Positions 1 through 8,231 of a stretch of DNA of 64,000 bases are shown in pieces. Numbering within the stretch: position 1 is the stretch's first letter; each line of letters begins with the position of its first letter. A model generated the notes under the pieces. That model saw only the letters and a list, made by a program, of their open reading frames with translations. It did not search any database and was not told where the DNA came from. Made by a program: the position numbers and the translations under genes. The stretch is from Stygiolobus sp037389425 (GTDB lineage Archaea; Thermoproteota; Thermoprotei_A; Sulfolobales; Sulfolobaceae), in contig NZ_JBBHKR010000062.1 in assembly GCF_037389425.1 (NCBI RefSeq), positions 87,452 through 151,451 of the forward strand, written 5' to 3'.

Positions 1-6
1 ATAGAC

Positions 7-1186
7 TCATGAAGTCAGGAATGTCCCAACACAATTCAGTAACTGGAAGACTTCACCATCTTGACCATGTTTAAGAAGCTTACCCGGTAACTGCCTTATC
101 CATTCCTCCCTAAAGGCTCGCCTACCGTATAATGCCCCAAACACAGATGCAACAATTGATGCTATCGTATCGTTATCTTTAGTAAAATTAACCGCCTCTA
201 TAATTCCTCTCTGTGGATCGTTAAGATACCTCACAAATAAGAATAGGACATTAGGAACAGTTTCCAGCAGGTAACCCCCAGAGCCTATAGTTTTTGAGAG
301 TTCCTGAACACTTAGACCTCTATCCAACGCAAAGTACACTTGATCTCTTATGAACTCGGAGGCTGGTCCCTCGTATCTAACCCTGGCTCTCTCCCTCGTC
401 TTGTATTTCTTATCGCCTGTTAATTTGCTTATCACAAGGACGAACCTTTCGATTATCCATTTCGCATCTATACGTCCATTACTATTTATCACGTTCCAGA
501 GCATATCAGCAAAGGCCACAGAGGAGGCTATAGCCAACGGTTCGTTATGTGTTATTAATGTGTCCAGTACAGCGTCAACCAGATAATTTTCTTCGGACTT
601 CAAGTTCGGGATGATCACGGGCGATATTCTCATGAAGGCTCCGTTACTAGGCCTTTTCACACCAGTCTTATACCAAGGTAGTCCTCTCTCCCTGTAATTT
701 TTTTAGGAACTCCCTAACAGTTCTGCCCATTCCAGAGATACGATGCGACGCAAAAATCCTCGCTAACTCCCATGGAACTATCCTACCATGCTCTAATATT
801 ACCTTGACAGTATCGAAAGTTAGTTGTGTGTCATCTGATGGTAGGGGTCTTCTGTTTATATAGGAGGTAATCAGACCATACTTTTTTAATCTTTCCTCTG
901 GACTAAGGTGTTCTACCGGATATCCTAGGCTGTCGCCGATTGCGATTCCCAAGAGCATATGTATTACCTTACCAACTTCGACCACCTTAGGCTCTGGTCT
1001 TGAGTAAAGCTCTTTCCATTCTACTGCATTTACGAGACCTTCGTCAAAAAGTGCTCTGAGGATTTCAGTGTTTGAGCAAGAAAGGTACTTTAACTCGGGG
1101 CATATGGCTCTCGTTTTACTGCAGTTTGATACATAAGGGTCATTAGGTTCACGTTCTCCTAACCCTTTGTTATTGAATGACACCAA
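7..1186 (-). pseudogene. ADP-ribosylglycohydrolase family protein, split by a frameshift
   Basis: Two adjacent minus-strand frames make up one gene. The 5' part (668-1186, 172 aa) carries the N-terminal family motif around GIAIGDSLGYPVE and the SDDTQLT metal-site motif. The 3' part (7-660) carries the downstream KRPSNGAFMRISP motif. The frames join at a run of seven A on the coding strand (T run 698-704). Removing one A gives a continuous frame through LKNYRERGLPWYKTG into KRPSNGAF, which is the order expected of the family. These enzymes remove ADP-ribose from proteins or related substrates. The cause could be a real mutation, a sequencing error in the homopolymer, or slippage during expression. 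The first ~70 residues before the hydrolase core are not recognised. Confidence 0.75.
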
Positions 1187-1284
1187 ATCACCCTCCTAGA
1201 ACAATATACTCTTTTCTTCCATGGACTGCCACAGTTTGTTAACCACTTCACAGTATTTAATGATAAAGAAAGGTAATAATCCCT

Positions 1285-1545
1285 TTACTGCTTAGTCTTC
1301 TTATTAAGTATTAGTGGAACTAAATAGAATAGCAAAGCTATTACCGTAAACCCTAAGGCGAAGGCTAATAGTGTAGGCATCATTGACGGGTTTCCTCCTC
1401 CGATCACTATCGGAAAAGGTCCGAGGAATATTACACCCGCAAAACTTGTACTAGATGAAGAAACGTTAGCCGGTATTATCGCACTAGCCGTTATTAATAG
1501 AACTCCAATAATTATTAAAGTCGTTCCGATAATAAAAGCTTTCAT
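1285..1545 (-). CDS. small two-helix membrane protein, DUF131 (TIGR00304) type
   Basis: 86 aa when started at the ATG at 1545. A longer frame to 1632 would run into the promoter of the divergent TFB gene. It has a hydrophobic N-terminal helix, a short Ser/Thr-rich loop, the motif GVIFLGPFPIVIGG typical of DUF131 proteins, and a second helix near residues 60-80 followed by a basic tail. The function of the family is unknown. It is probably a cytoplasmic-membrane protein. It stands head to head with TFB, as a single gene. Confidence 0.6.
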   Translation of the reverse strand: MKAFIIGTTLIIIGVLLITASAIIPANVSSSSTSFAGVIFLGPFPIVIGGGNPSMMPTLLAFALGFTVIALLFYLVPLILNKKTKQ

Positions 1546-1605
1546 ATGACATATTATATCAGTTGATTTTTTAACGGATTCTGTGATCTTTTTAAGATCG
1601 AAAAG

Positions 1606-1614
1606 TTTATAAAT
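1606..1614 (+). promoter_or_regulatory. TATA box of the TFB gene
   Basis: The sequence TTTATAAAT lies in an A-rich context about 60 nt before the TFB ATG, which predicts a 5' leader of roughly 35 nt containing a GGTGGTGG ribosome-binding-like stretch. This leader is longer than for most genes in this window, where the TATA box is 25-30 nt from the start. Confidence 0.6.
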
Positions 1615-1672
1615 GTTTCTATCCTTTAACATTAAAGGGTTTTTAAATTTTTGTGTAATTGGTGGTGGTTTA

Positions 1673-2605
1673 ATGGTAGAAGAAAAGCAAGCTAATCCTC
1701 AACCTTCTTCCTCGATTTGTCCTCCTGACAAGATTATATTTGACGAGGAAAGGGGAGAGTACATCTGTACCGAAACTGGAGAGGTAATTGAAGAGAGGAT
1801 AATTGATCAGGGTCCTGAATGGAGGGCTTTTACCCCAGAAGAAAAGGAGAAAAGAAGTAGGGTAGGAGGTCCTCTTAACCAAACGATACATGATATGGGT
1901 ATATCTACTGTAATAGACTGGAAGGATAAAGACGCAATGGGTAGAAGCCTAGATCCTAAGAGAAGGTTAGAAGTCCTTAGATGGAGGAAGTGGCAGATAA
2001 GGGCTAGAATACAGTCATCTATAGACAGAAACCTAGCACAAGCTATGAATGAGCTTGAAAGGATCGGGAATTTACTTAATTTGTCTAAAGCCGTAAAGGA
2101 TGAGGCTGCGTTAATCTATAGGAAAGCCGTAGAGAAGGGGCTTGTCAGAGGGAGGTCTATAGAGAGCGTTGTAGCCGCTTCGATTTACGCTGCGTGTAGA
2201 AGGATGAAAATGGCGAGGACCTTAGACGAGATAGCACAGTTCACTAAGGCGAATAGGAAAGAAGTTGCGAGGTGTTACAGACTGATTCTTAGGGAGTTAG
2301 ATATAGACGTCCCGGTAAGTGACCCCAAGGATTATGTAACTAGGATAGGTAACTTATTAGGACTTAGCGGTGCTACAATGAGGACTGCTGCAGAGATCAT
2401 AGAAAAGGCGAAAAATATGGGGTTGACTGCAGGTAAAGACCCAGCTGGTCTTGCTGCCGCTGCTATATATATTGCTGCTTTATTAAACGACGAGAGGAGG
2501 ACGCAAAAGGAGATAGCACAAGTAGCCGGGGTTACGGAGGTAACGGTTAGGAATAGGTATAAGGAGCTCACCCAAGAATTAAAGATACAGATCCCGAGTC
2601 AGTAA
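1673..2605 (+). CDS. tfb: transcription initiation factor B (TFB/TFIIB)
   Basis: 310 aa. TFB binds the TBP-TATA complex and recruits RNA polymerase. It has a degenerate N-terminal zinc-ribbon region (starting near Cys16, CPPDKIIFD), the B-reader/linker region with DQGPEWRAF, and two cyclin-like repeats of about 90 residues (around 110-200 and 205-300). The second ends in the BRE-binding helix region VTEVTVRNRYKEL. The length and sequence resemble the main Sulfolobales TFB (TFB1) closely. The ATG at 1673 follows a GGTGGTGG stretch; an upstream in-frame TTG at 1613 lies on the TATA box and is rejected as a start. Confidence 0.95.
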   Translation: MVEEKQANPQPSSSICPPDKIIFDEERGEYICTETGEVIEERIIDQGPEWRAFTPEEKEKRSRVGGPLNQTIHDMGISTVIDWKDKDAMGRSLDPKRRLEVLRWRKWQIRARIQSSIDRNLAQAMNELERIGNLLNLSKAVKDEAALIYRKAVEKGLVRGRSIESVVAASIYAACRRMKMARTLDEIAQFTKANRKEVARCYRLILRELDIDVPVSDPKDYVTRIGNLLGLSGATMRTAAEIIEKAKNMGLTAGKDPAGLAAAAIYIAALLNDERRTQKEIAQVAGVTEVTVRNRYKELTQELKIQIPSQ

Positions 2606-2683
2606 AGGTTAATCTAATCTCTTTTCTTCTTCCCTTTTTCCTCCATCTGAGTTTTAATACTATTTTTCTTTTACTTATCTCTT

Positions 2684-3385
2684 GTGGAATGTATAAAAGT
2701 TAAGGATCTTCTTAAGCGTTATGGAGATATCGTAGTATTGAACGGAATTTCTTTTGAAGTAAAGTGCAGTGAGAAATGGGCTCTCCTCGGGCCTAACGGA
2801 GCTGGGAAGAGCACTACTCTCAAGATTCTTGCGGGGCTTATAAAACCTGATAAGGGAGAGGTCAATATTAAGGGTCACGATCCTACTTCTTTGGACGCAA
2901 AAAGGTTAATCGGTTATTTGCCTGAGGACGCCGACCCTTTCCCAGCGTTGACTGTGGAAGATAATCTCAAGTTTATGATGGTTCTCAGGGGGATAAAAAA
3001 CGAGGATAGGGCTGAGAAGTTACTTGAACTTCTGGAGCTCGATAAGTATAGAAAATATAAAGCGGTTGAACTTTCTAGGGGGAATAGACAAAAGTTGGCT
3101 ATAGCTATGGCTGTCCTCCACTCTCCTGAGATACTTTTACTGGACGAGCCTTTGAATTATCTTGATATTCCAACTCAGGACTTAGTTATCGAGCTTTTCC
3201 GGTCTTTCAGGGATTCGACCTTCGTAGTGTCGACTCACATAATGTCCGTAGCTGATAAATTAACGGATAAGGTCATGGTAATATCAAACGGTAGTATAAA
3301 GTGGATGGGGACTTTTGAGGAACTAAAGAGTATGGGAGAGTCTGTTGAAAAAGTTATAGCTAAATTGATAAAGGGGATTAGATAG
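2684..3385 (+). CDS. ABC transporter ATP-binding protein
   Basis: 233 aa, GTG start. Walker A is GPNGAGKST (about residues 36-44), the signature region is LSRGNRQKLA, and Walker B is EILLLDEPLNYLD followed by an H-loop in VSTHIMS. The similarity is to the CcmA/NatA-type subfamily that drives export permeases. No permease gene is adjacent, so the membrane partner is unknown. The 3' end overlaps the end of the convergent rpoP gene by a few bases. Confidence 0.85.
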   Translation: MECIKVKDLLKRYGDIVVLNGISFEVKCSEKWALLGPNGAGKSTTLKILAGLIKPDKGEVNIKGHDPTSLDAKRLIGYLPEDADPFPALTVEDNLKFMMVLRGIKNEDRAEKLLELLELDKYRKYKAVELSRGNRQKLAIAMAVLHSPEILLLDEPLNYLDIPTQDLVIELFRSFRDSTFVVSTHIMSVADKLTDKVMVISNGSIKWMGTFEELKSMGESVEKVIAKLIKGIR

Positions 3386-3524
3386 CTTTCACTACTTTAA
3401 CTGTAGGCTTTCTTACCATGAATATTACTTTATACCCACAATAGGGGCACCTGACCCCAGGTAGTGCTTTAAGCTGTGCATCGTCAAATTCCTTCCAACA
3501 CTTGCCACATCTATATCTTGCCAT
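3378..3524 (-). CDS. rpoP: DNA-directed RNA polymerase subunit P (Rpo12)
   Basis: A 48-residue protein beginning MARYRCGKCWKEF, with a second pair of cysteines in VRCPYCGYK and the basic tail VRKPTVKVVKAI. This is the zinc-ribbon subunit Rpo12 of the archaeal RNA polymerase (eukaryotic Rpb12). The four zinc ligands are CxxC...CxxC. It reads towards the ABC gene and overlaps its stop. The length is exactly what is normal for Sulfolobales. Confidence 0.92.
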   Translation of the reverse strand: MARYRCGKCWKEFDDAQLKALPGVRCPYCGYKVIFMVRKPTVKVVKAI

Positions 3525-3610
3525 CTCCACTCTCATCTACTCCAGTAAATATAAACCTAACTGTTAACAGAAAAGTTGAAAAAGCCGTATTAGTAATAAA
3601 GTGTTTGAGA

Positions 3611-3910
3611 ATGTCTGATCTCTGTGGCGGATTACCCCCCGAAATATGCGAACAACTAAATAGAGAAGAACAATTTATTAAAATAAAGGTCGAGAAAAGG
3701 AGATACGGAAAAGAGGTTACGATAATAGAGGGGTTGAATGGTACAGACGCGGATTTAAAGAAGATTGCTTCAGAGCTTAAGTCTAAGCTAGCAGCAGGAG
3801 GTACTGTAAAAAACGGGAAAATAGAGTTACAAGGAGACCATAGGGATAAGGTTAAGGAAATATTAACAAAAATGGGGTATTCAGAATCGAACATATTAAT
3901 AATAGAGTAA
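3611..3910 (+). CDS. translation initiation factor aIF1 (SUI1 family)
   Basis: 99 aa from the ATG at 3611 (MSDLCGGLPPEIC). The longer frame from 3476 runs across the rpoP gene and is not credible. The SUI1 fold is visible in the basic segment RRYGKEVTIIEGL, the ...KKIASELKSKLAAGGTV... region and the terminal GDHRDKVKEIL helix. aIF1 binds the small ribosomal subunit and keeps start-site selection accurate. It is divergent from rpoP and transcribed alone. Confidence 0.92.
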   Translation: MSDLCGGLPPEICEQLNREEQFIKIKVEKRRYGKEVTIIEGLNGTDADLKKIASELKSKLAAGGTVKNGKIELQGDHRDKVKEILTKMGYSESNILIIE

Positions 3911-4074
3911 ATTCCTTATTTCTTATATCACTGTTGAAAGAGGTGGTATTCATTTTAGTGTAGCTTACTTACTGTAAAAGTTGTAAAAATTATTTGTGAT
4001 AAGTGAAAGTATAATTTATTACTGTTTATTAATATCGAACTTGTCTTCTGATATGAAAATAAAAGAAAAGTTTG

Positions 4075-4389
4075 TTATGGTGGTTTTACGTCAATTGCAG
4101 CTACTGGGCATACATTTACGCAAGCCATACAGAAGATACATGCTTGTTCGTTAACTGGGTCTGCCTTTTTTTCTGAAGCCGGATGCCCGGGTGTGTCAAA
4201 CCATTGGAATACATTAACTGGGCATGCATTTATGCACGCACCATCAGCTATGCATAAATCGAAGTCTACTCCGACTATTGTACCGTGGATCCCCAGTGTT
4301 TTCGGCGGTTCGACAGGTCCGTAAACCTTGTGCCCGTTGTGTTCTTCTACTACTTGCCTTGATGTTCTGTAATTAGGATCTATGCCCAT
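4075..4389 (-). CDS. zfx: zinc-containing dicluster ferredoxin
   Basis: 104 aa from the ATG at 4389 (MGIDPNYRTSRQ), which matches the mature N-terminus of Sulfolobales ferredoxin; a TTG 12 nt upstream is less likely. The N-terminal extension with the zinc-ligand histidines (EHNGHKV, LGIHG) is present. The two cluster motifs are CIADGACINACP (one position Asp-like, typical of a 3Fe-4S or labile site) and CIFCMACVNVCP (4Fe-4S). It is the soluble electron carrier for 2-oxoacid oxidoreductases. Confidence 0.95.
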   Translation of the reverse strand: MGIDPNYRTSRQVVEEHNGHKVYGPVEPPKTLGIHGTIVGVDFDLCIADGACINACPVNVFQWFDTPGHPASEKKADPVNEQACIFCMACVNVCPVAAIDVKPP

Positions 4390-4451
4390 TCTAATCCCCA
4401 ATTACTAAATGCCATTAGTTTAAAATATTTTAAACCCCAAAATATTTCGGG

Positions 4452-5030
4452 ATGCTACTTCACGTTCAGTTACAAACTCCTATAGAAGAATGGTTAAGTA
4501 CTTTTAACGTTCAAAAGAACTCTATTAGTATTCTTGATATTAAACAGGATAAAATGGACGTTAGGCTACTGATTGAGTTTAAAGGGGAACTCCCTAAAGA
4601 ATTTCAAAATTCATTTACAAAAGTAGATAAAAATGTTTATTTAGGTACAGTGAGAGTAAATTCCAGAATAAGTACTATTCTTGCAAAATATACAATTATT
4701 CAGGGGTATGTTATTAATAACTCATTGGTTTGGGTTTTGGTTTTAGAAGGTTATCCTGAATTTCGGAGAGTACTGAGGGAGTTTGTTGAAAACAAAATCG
4801 ACGTGAAGGTTATAAAAGTTGTGAAAGTAAGATCCAAGAGTATAGTTACCGCAAGGCAAGAACAGATATTAAGGATAGCCCTTGAGGCAGGTTATTATGA
4901 TTATCCGAGGAAGGTAACGTTGAAGAAATTGGCTGAAAAACTCAATATAAGTTTGTCCACACTTGACGAGATACTAAGAAGGGCGGAGAAGAATATAATA
5001 GAATCTTACCTGAGGGATAAGGGATTATGA
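4452..5030 (+). CDS. Bat-type HTH-10 transcriptional regulator
   Basis: 192 aa. The C-terminal ~55 residues, from ARQEQILRIALEAGYYDYPR to LSTLDEILRRAEKNI, form the HTH-10 (bacterio-opsin activator) winged-helix domain common in archaea. The N-terminal part is a small sensor-like alpha/beta domain with no recognisable ligand motif. Its stop overlaps the start of the downstream aminotransferase-like gene (ATGA), so they are likely co-expressed. The target genes are unknown. Confidence 0.75.
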   Translation: MLLHVQLQTPIEEWLSTFNVQKNSISILDIKQDKMDVRLLIEFKGELPKEFQNSFTKVDKNVYLGTVRVNSRISTILAKYTIIQGYVINNSLVWVLVLEGYPEFRRVLREFVENKIDVKVIKVVKVRSKSIVTARQEQILRIALEAGYYDYPRKVTLKKLAEKLNISLSTLDEILRRAEKNIIESYLRDKGL

Positions 5031-6001
5031 AGCATGGAGGCGTAAAATGGATAAAGGGGGAGCCGGAGAGTATTAATGATTTCAGTGTGAATCTTAATCC
5101 CTTGGGTACTCCTGATTTTGTGAAGGAGTTAATAAGCGAGGCAGTTAAAAGGGAGATTTACACTTATTATCCACCTTCTGAAGATTATAGGGAAATTAAG
5201 GAACTCATTGCAGAAGTCTATGATCTAAGTCCTGAATTAGTAGGCGTATTTAACGGTGCGTCAGAAGCTATTTCGCTTTTACCTCCATGTTCCGTCCTAG
5301 AGCCGAACTTCTCTGAATACAAGAGGAGTAAGAGTTACTTTGCGAGGGAACTTAATGACGCATTTGAGTACACTTTACCTTCGTCAGAGTCATGTGTAAT
5401 AACCAGTAACCCAGTTAATCCTACTGGGTCGTTCATAAAAGATAGTGATATAATGGAGTTCTTAGAGCGAGGGGGTAAATTATACCTCGACGAATCATTT
5501 ATAGACTTGAGTATTCTCCCTAATAATTTTAAACTGGCTGAGGAGTTTGAAAACTTAACAATTATTTCGTCTTTCACGAAATCTTTCGCAATTCCAGGTT
5601 TAAGGCTGGGGTTTACAATAGGTCACAGCTCTAAAAACTTAGAAAGATTGGCACCCCCGTGGAGGATAAATAGTATAGTTTACTATGTTTTCTCCCACGT
5701 TACGGCTAAGGAGATAAGGTCTTTCCTTTCTAAGACGCGTTGTCATATAGCTGAACTGCTAAACTCGTTCTCTTCTCCTTTCAAGTGGTATAAGAGTGTT
5801 ACCAATTTCGTATTACTGGAATTTCCGGTTGAAACTTCTATCCTGAATTCCGTATTGAGGTCTTATGGATATCAAATAAGAGAGCCAGAAGGGTTTATGG
5901 GTTTAAGAAAGACTCACGGAAGAGTTACTTTAAGTAAGAACACTTCAGAATTACTAAGGGTAATCTCTCATGTTCTAAATAGTGAAAAGTTTTATAAATA
6001 G
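5027..6001 (+). CDS. PLP-dependent aminotransferase/decarboxylase, HisC/CobD-like
   Basis: 324 aa of the class I/II aminotransferase fold. It opens with the MKHGG...INDFSVNLNPLGTP segment typical of L-threonine-O-3-phosphate decarboxylase (CobD/CobC). The Schiff-base lysine is in SSFTKSFAIPGLRLG and the NPVNPTG motif binds PLP. CobD makes the aminopropanol linker of cobalamin; histidinol-phosphate aminotransferase is the alternative. The start overlaps the preceding regulator by 4 nt. Confidence 0.75.
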   Translation: MKHGGVKWIKGEPESINDFSVNLNPLGTPDFVKELISEAVKREIYTYYPPSEDYREIKELIAEVYDLSPELVGVFNGASEAISLLPPCSVLEPNFSEYKRSKSYFARELNDAFEYTLPSSESCVITSNPVNPTGSFIKDSDIMEFLERGGKLYLDESFIDLSILPNNFKLAEEFENLTIISSFTKSFAIPGLRLGFTIGHSSKNLERLAPPWRINSIVYYVFSHVTAKEIRSFLSKTRCHIAELLNSFSSPFKWYKSVTNFVLLEFPVETSILNSVLRSYGYQIREPEGFMGLRKTHGRVTLSKNTSELLRVISHVLNSEKFYK

Positions 6002-6020
6002 TAATGTTAGATTTAAACAC

Positions 6021-6452
6021 GTGCTTGAAAAAATTATAAAATATGCCATAGTAGGTGGGCTAGGGACGGTCGTAAATGAGGGTGTATTGTTATTACTTAA
6101 ACCAGTCTTACCGATAGCTGTTTCTCTTGCTCTTGCAATTGAATTTTCGATCTTGTTTAACTTTCTGCTTAATGATGTCTGGACGTTTAAGAAAGAAAGG
6201 GTAGGTTCCTTTCTGAATAGGATGGTGAAGTTTCACGTATCGTCTTTAGTAGGAGGAGTCGTACAATACGTAGTAGTTATTATGTTAATACTGTTGATTT
6301 TACCTTACGGTAATTTAACGTCAATATTGTTTTTGCTGTTCTTCTCCTCTGTTCATTTATCCTCAATTTATTTAGCTATAATGAACTTTATAGGGGTAGT
6401 TGCAGGATTTGGAGTAAGGTTTGTGTTAAGTATTAAATATGTTTGGGCTTAA
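6021..6452 (+). CDS. GtrA-like membrane protein
   Basis: About 143 aa from the GTG at 6021. A TATA-like TTTATAAAT lies ~25 nt upstream, inside the longer frame that would begin at 5982, so a leaderless start at 6021 is preferred. There are four predicted membrane helices. The family signature is seen in YAIVGGLGTVVNEGVLLLL and LNDVWTFKKER. GtrA proteins are thought to move lipid-linked sugars across membranes in cell-surface glycosylation. The gene overlaps or abuts the end of the aminotransferase gene. Confidence 0.75.
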   Translation: MLEKIIKYAIVGGLGTVVNEGVLLLLKPVLPIAVSLALAIEFSILFNFLLNDVWTFKKERVGSFLNRMVKFHVSSLVGGVVQYVVVIMLILLILPYGNLTSILFLLFFSSVHLSSIYLAIMNFIGVVAGFGVRFVLSIKYVWA

Positions 6453-7186
6453 GGTTTGACTGTGTAATAAATTCTCTTTCTGTTCTTTCCCTTATTCTCT
6501 ACTTTTAGAAGTACTATTTCACCTATTTCTGAAGTGTTTTTAACATGGGGACCCCCATCAGCTTGTGTATCAACCCCCTCTATTTCTACAATTCTCCACA
6601 CCTCTAATTCTGGGGGCATCCTTTCTGCCAATTTAACTATTCCAGGGATTTTTAGTGCTTCTTCTCTCCTTAGGAAGTAAACTTTTACCTGGAGGGATTT
6701 TTTGACAATTCCGTTTGCCTCCTCAATGAGTTTCTGTAGTGCTTCTTTGTTCTCTATAGAAAAGTCGTCTTTAGCATACTCTGGAGTTATGTTACCTCCG
6801 GTTATTCTAGCGCCGTATTTTGAATAGGCTATTGCAGCTATTATGTGAGATGCTGTATGCAGCCTCATCATCCTATACCTTCTATTCCAGTCTATCTCTC
6901 CCTTTATTTTCATTCCTTTTTGAAGTAATTCATAATTACTCGTCTTGTGGTAGATTTCTCCATTTATCTCTTTCACATTCACAATTTCCAATTTATTCTG
7001 ACCTATCTGAATAAATCCTCTGTCAGCTTCCAAACCTCCGCCTCCGGGATAGAACGCAGTCTTGTCTAGGATAATCCCCTCGGGAGTTATGTCTGTAACT
7101 GTAGCTTCAAACTCTCTTACATATGAGTCAAAAAGGTAAATTCTCTTTTTCAGGGAATCGTTTAGGGGTAACTCACGATCGCTCAT
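6449..7186 (-). CDS. alanyl-tRNA editing protein AlaX
   Basis: About 245 aa. It has the AlaRS editing-domain fold: DKTAFYPGGGGLEADRG near residue 45, the zinc motif LHTASHIIA in the middle and, near the C-terminus, QADGGPHVKNTSEIG. In AlaRS the last motif is CGGTH; here Asp replaces the cysteine ligand. AlaX hydrolyses Ser-tRNA(Ala) in trans. The start may be the ATG at 7186 or a GTG at 7195. The upstream small gene ends within this overlap, so the two are probably an operon. Confidence 0.88.
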   Translation of the reverse strand: MSDRELPLNDSLKKRIYLFDSYVREFEATVTDITPEGIILDKTAFYPGGGGLEADRGFIQIGQNKLEIVNVKEINGEIYHKTSNYELLQKGMKIKGEIDWNRRYRMMRLHTASHIIAAIAYSKYGARITGGNITPEYAKDDFSIENKEALQKLIEEANGIVKKSLQVKVYFLRREEALKIPGIVKLAERMPPELEVWRIVEIEGVDTQADGGPHVKNTSEIGEIVLLKVENKGKNRKRIYYTVKP

Positions 7187-7187
7187 T

Positions 7188-7445
7188 TCACTCACTCTTT
7201 CTCAAAGAAACTATACAAGTACCGTAGTGGTATTCGTATTTTATGCTATCTGGTTCTACGTAGGTGGGGAGGGATATTATCTTTATCACGCTGCTGGTCT
7301 CGTTATCATAGATGTACAGCTGTTTTTTATTTGCCTTTACCAAGAGTTTACTGGAATCCTTCCCTCTCAGGTCTATTATTACGGTAAGCTGGTCTTTTCC
7401 GGGTAATATTTCCACTTCCGGGTCATCATCAATTGTTGTTGGCAA
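7188..7445 (-). CDS. small HSP20/alpha-crystallin-like protein
   Basis: 85 aa with a TTG start. It has an acidic N-terminus and alternating beta-strand segments (LTVIIDLRGK, LYIYDNE, IKYEYHYGTCIVSLRK) that resemble a minimal alpha-crystallin domain. It lacks the usual N-terminal arm and the C-terminal IxI tail, so a chaperone role is uncertain. Its stop overlaps the start region of alaX. Confidence 0.5.
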   Translation of the reverse strand: MPTTIDDDPEVEILPGKDQLTVIIDLRGKDSSKLLVKANKKQLYIYDNETSSVIKIISLPTYVEPDSIKYEYHYGTCIVSLRKSE

Positions 7446-7508
7446 TATCTATCCCAAAAGATCTCTTTTGTTTAAATCCTATTAAAGGTATATTATCTAG
7501 TCAACCCC

Positions 7509-7517
7509 TTTATAAAT
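7509..7517 (+). promoter_or_regulatory. TATA box of cdvB1
   Basis: TTTATAAAT placed about 30 nt before the ATG at 7545. This predicts a transcript with almost no leader and supports ATG 7545 over the in-frame TTG at 7539. Confidence 0.55.
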
Positions 7518-7544
7518 CTTTCGTATACAATATATTAATTGCCC

Positions 7545-8165
7545 ATGTTGGGTAAAGAGTTCCAAAAGATGTGGAGTGGTAATGAAAAGCAAAAGATTCC
7601 AAAGAGCAAGGACCCCCTCAAGATGAGGTTAATACAAGCACAGTACAGAGTTAGGTCAATGATCAGCAGGCTGGACGCTTATATAGCAAGGATGCAGGAG
7701 AGGGATAGGTCACTATTCGAGAGGGTAGTAGAGGCTCAGATGTCCAAAGACTACACTAGAGCAGCCATGTATGCTAACGAAGTCGCTGAGATCAGAAAAA
7801 TAACTAAGCAGTTACTCACTACTCAGATAGCCCTAGAACAAGTATCGTTAAGGCTAGAGACAATAACTGAACTAGGCGACGTTTATGTTAACTTGATACC
7901 AGTGATGGGTGTAATCAGCGAACTGAAGACAACACTGAAGGGTGTAATGCCCGAACTTTCCATAGAGCTTGCGGAGCTAGGTGACGGTCTACAAGAGGTA
8001 GTTATCGAGGCTGGAGAGTTTGGCGGAGTAAGCGCTGCAGGAGTAGCCTCTTCACCAGAGGCAAGAAAGATACTGGACGAAGCATCAATGGTGGCAGAGC
8101 AGAGAATGAAGGAGCAGTTCCCAGAGCTACCCGCTTCCGGAATAGTTCAGAATCAGAAGACCTAA
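7545..8165 (+). CDS. cdvB1: ESCRT-III-like cell division protein, CdvB1 type
   Basis: 206 aa. Mostly helical and charged: a basic first helix pair (residues ~25-75, with LDAYIARMQERDRSLFERVV), then long helices through ITKQLLTTQIALEQVSLRLETI and the acidic C-terminal part SSPEARKILDEASMVAEQRM. There is no C-terminal broken-winged-helix domain, so it is a CdvB paralog rather than CdvB itself. ESCRT-III proteins form filaments that constrict the division neck and make vesicles; Vps4/CdvC recycles them. The CdvB1 assignment rests on sequence and on the neighbourhood with tfb and alaX. Confidence 0.85.
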   Translation: MLGKEFQKMWSGNEKQKIPKSKDPLKMRLIQAQYRVRSMISRLDAYIARMQERDRSLFERVVEAQMSKDYTRAAMYANEVAEIRKITKQLLTTQIALEQVSLRLETITELGDVYVNLIPVMGVISELKTTLKGVMPELSIELAELGDGLQEVVIEAGEFGGVSAAGVASSPEARKILDEASMVAEQRMKEQFPELPASGIVQNQKT

Positions 8166-8200
8166 AGGTCTAGTTTCTCTTATGTCTTTTAATTTAATCC

Positions 8201-8210
8201 TTTTTATATT
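8201..8210 (+). promoter_or_regulatory. TATA box of trpS
   Basis: TTTTTATATT about 26 nt before the GTG start at 8232, consistent with a leaderless mRNA. Confidence 0.5.
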
Positions 8211-8231
8211 AAACCCTTTTCCTATTTATTT

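Noticed and set aside
6449..7186. AlaX inactivated by loss of its zinc cysteine
   Set aside because: Asp in place of Cys (DGGPH) is a change that I believe occurs in other archaeal AlaX proteins; the two His of HTASH remain, so inactivity cannot be claimed.
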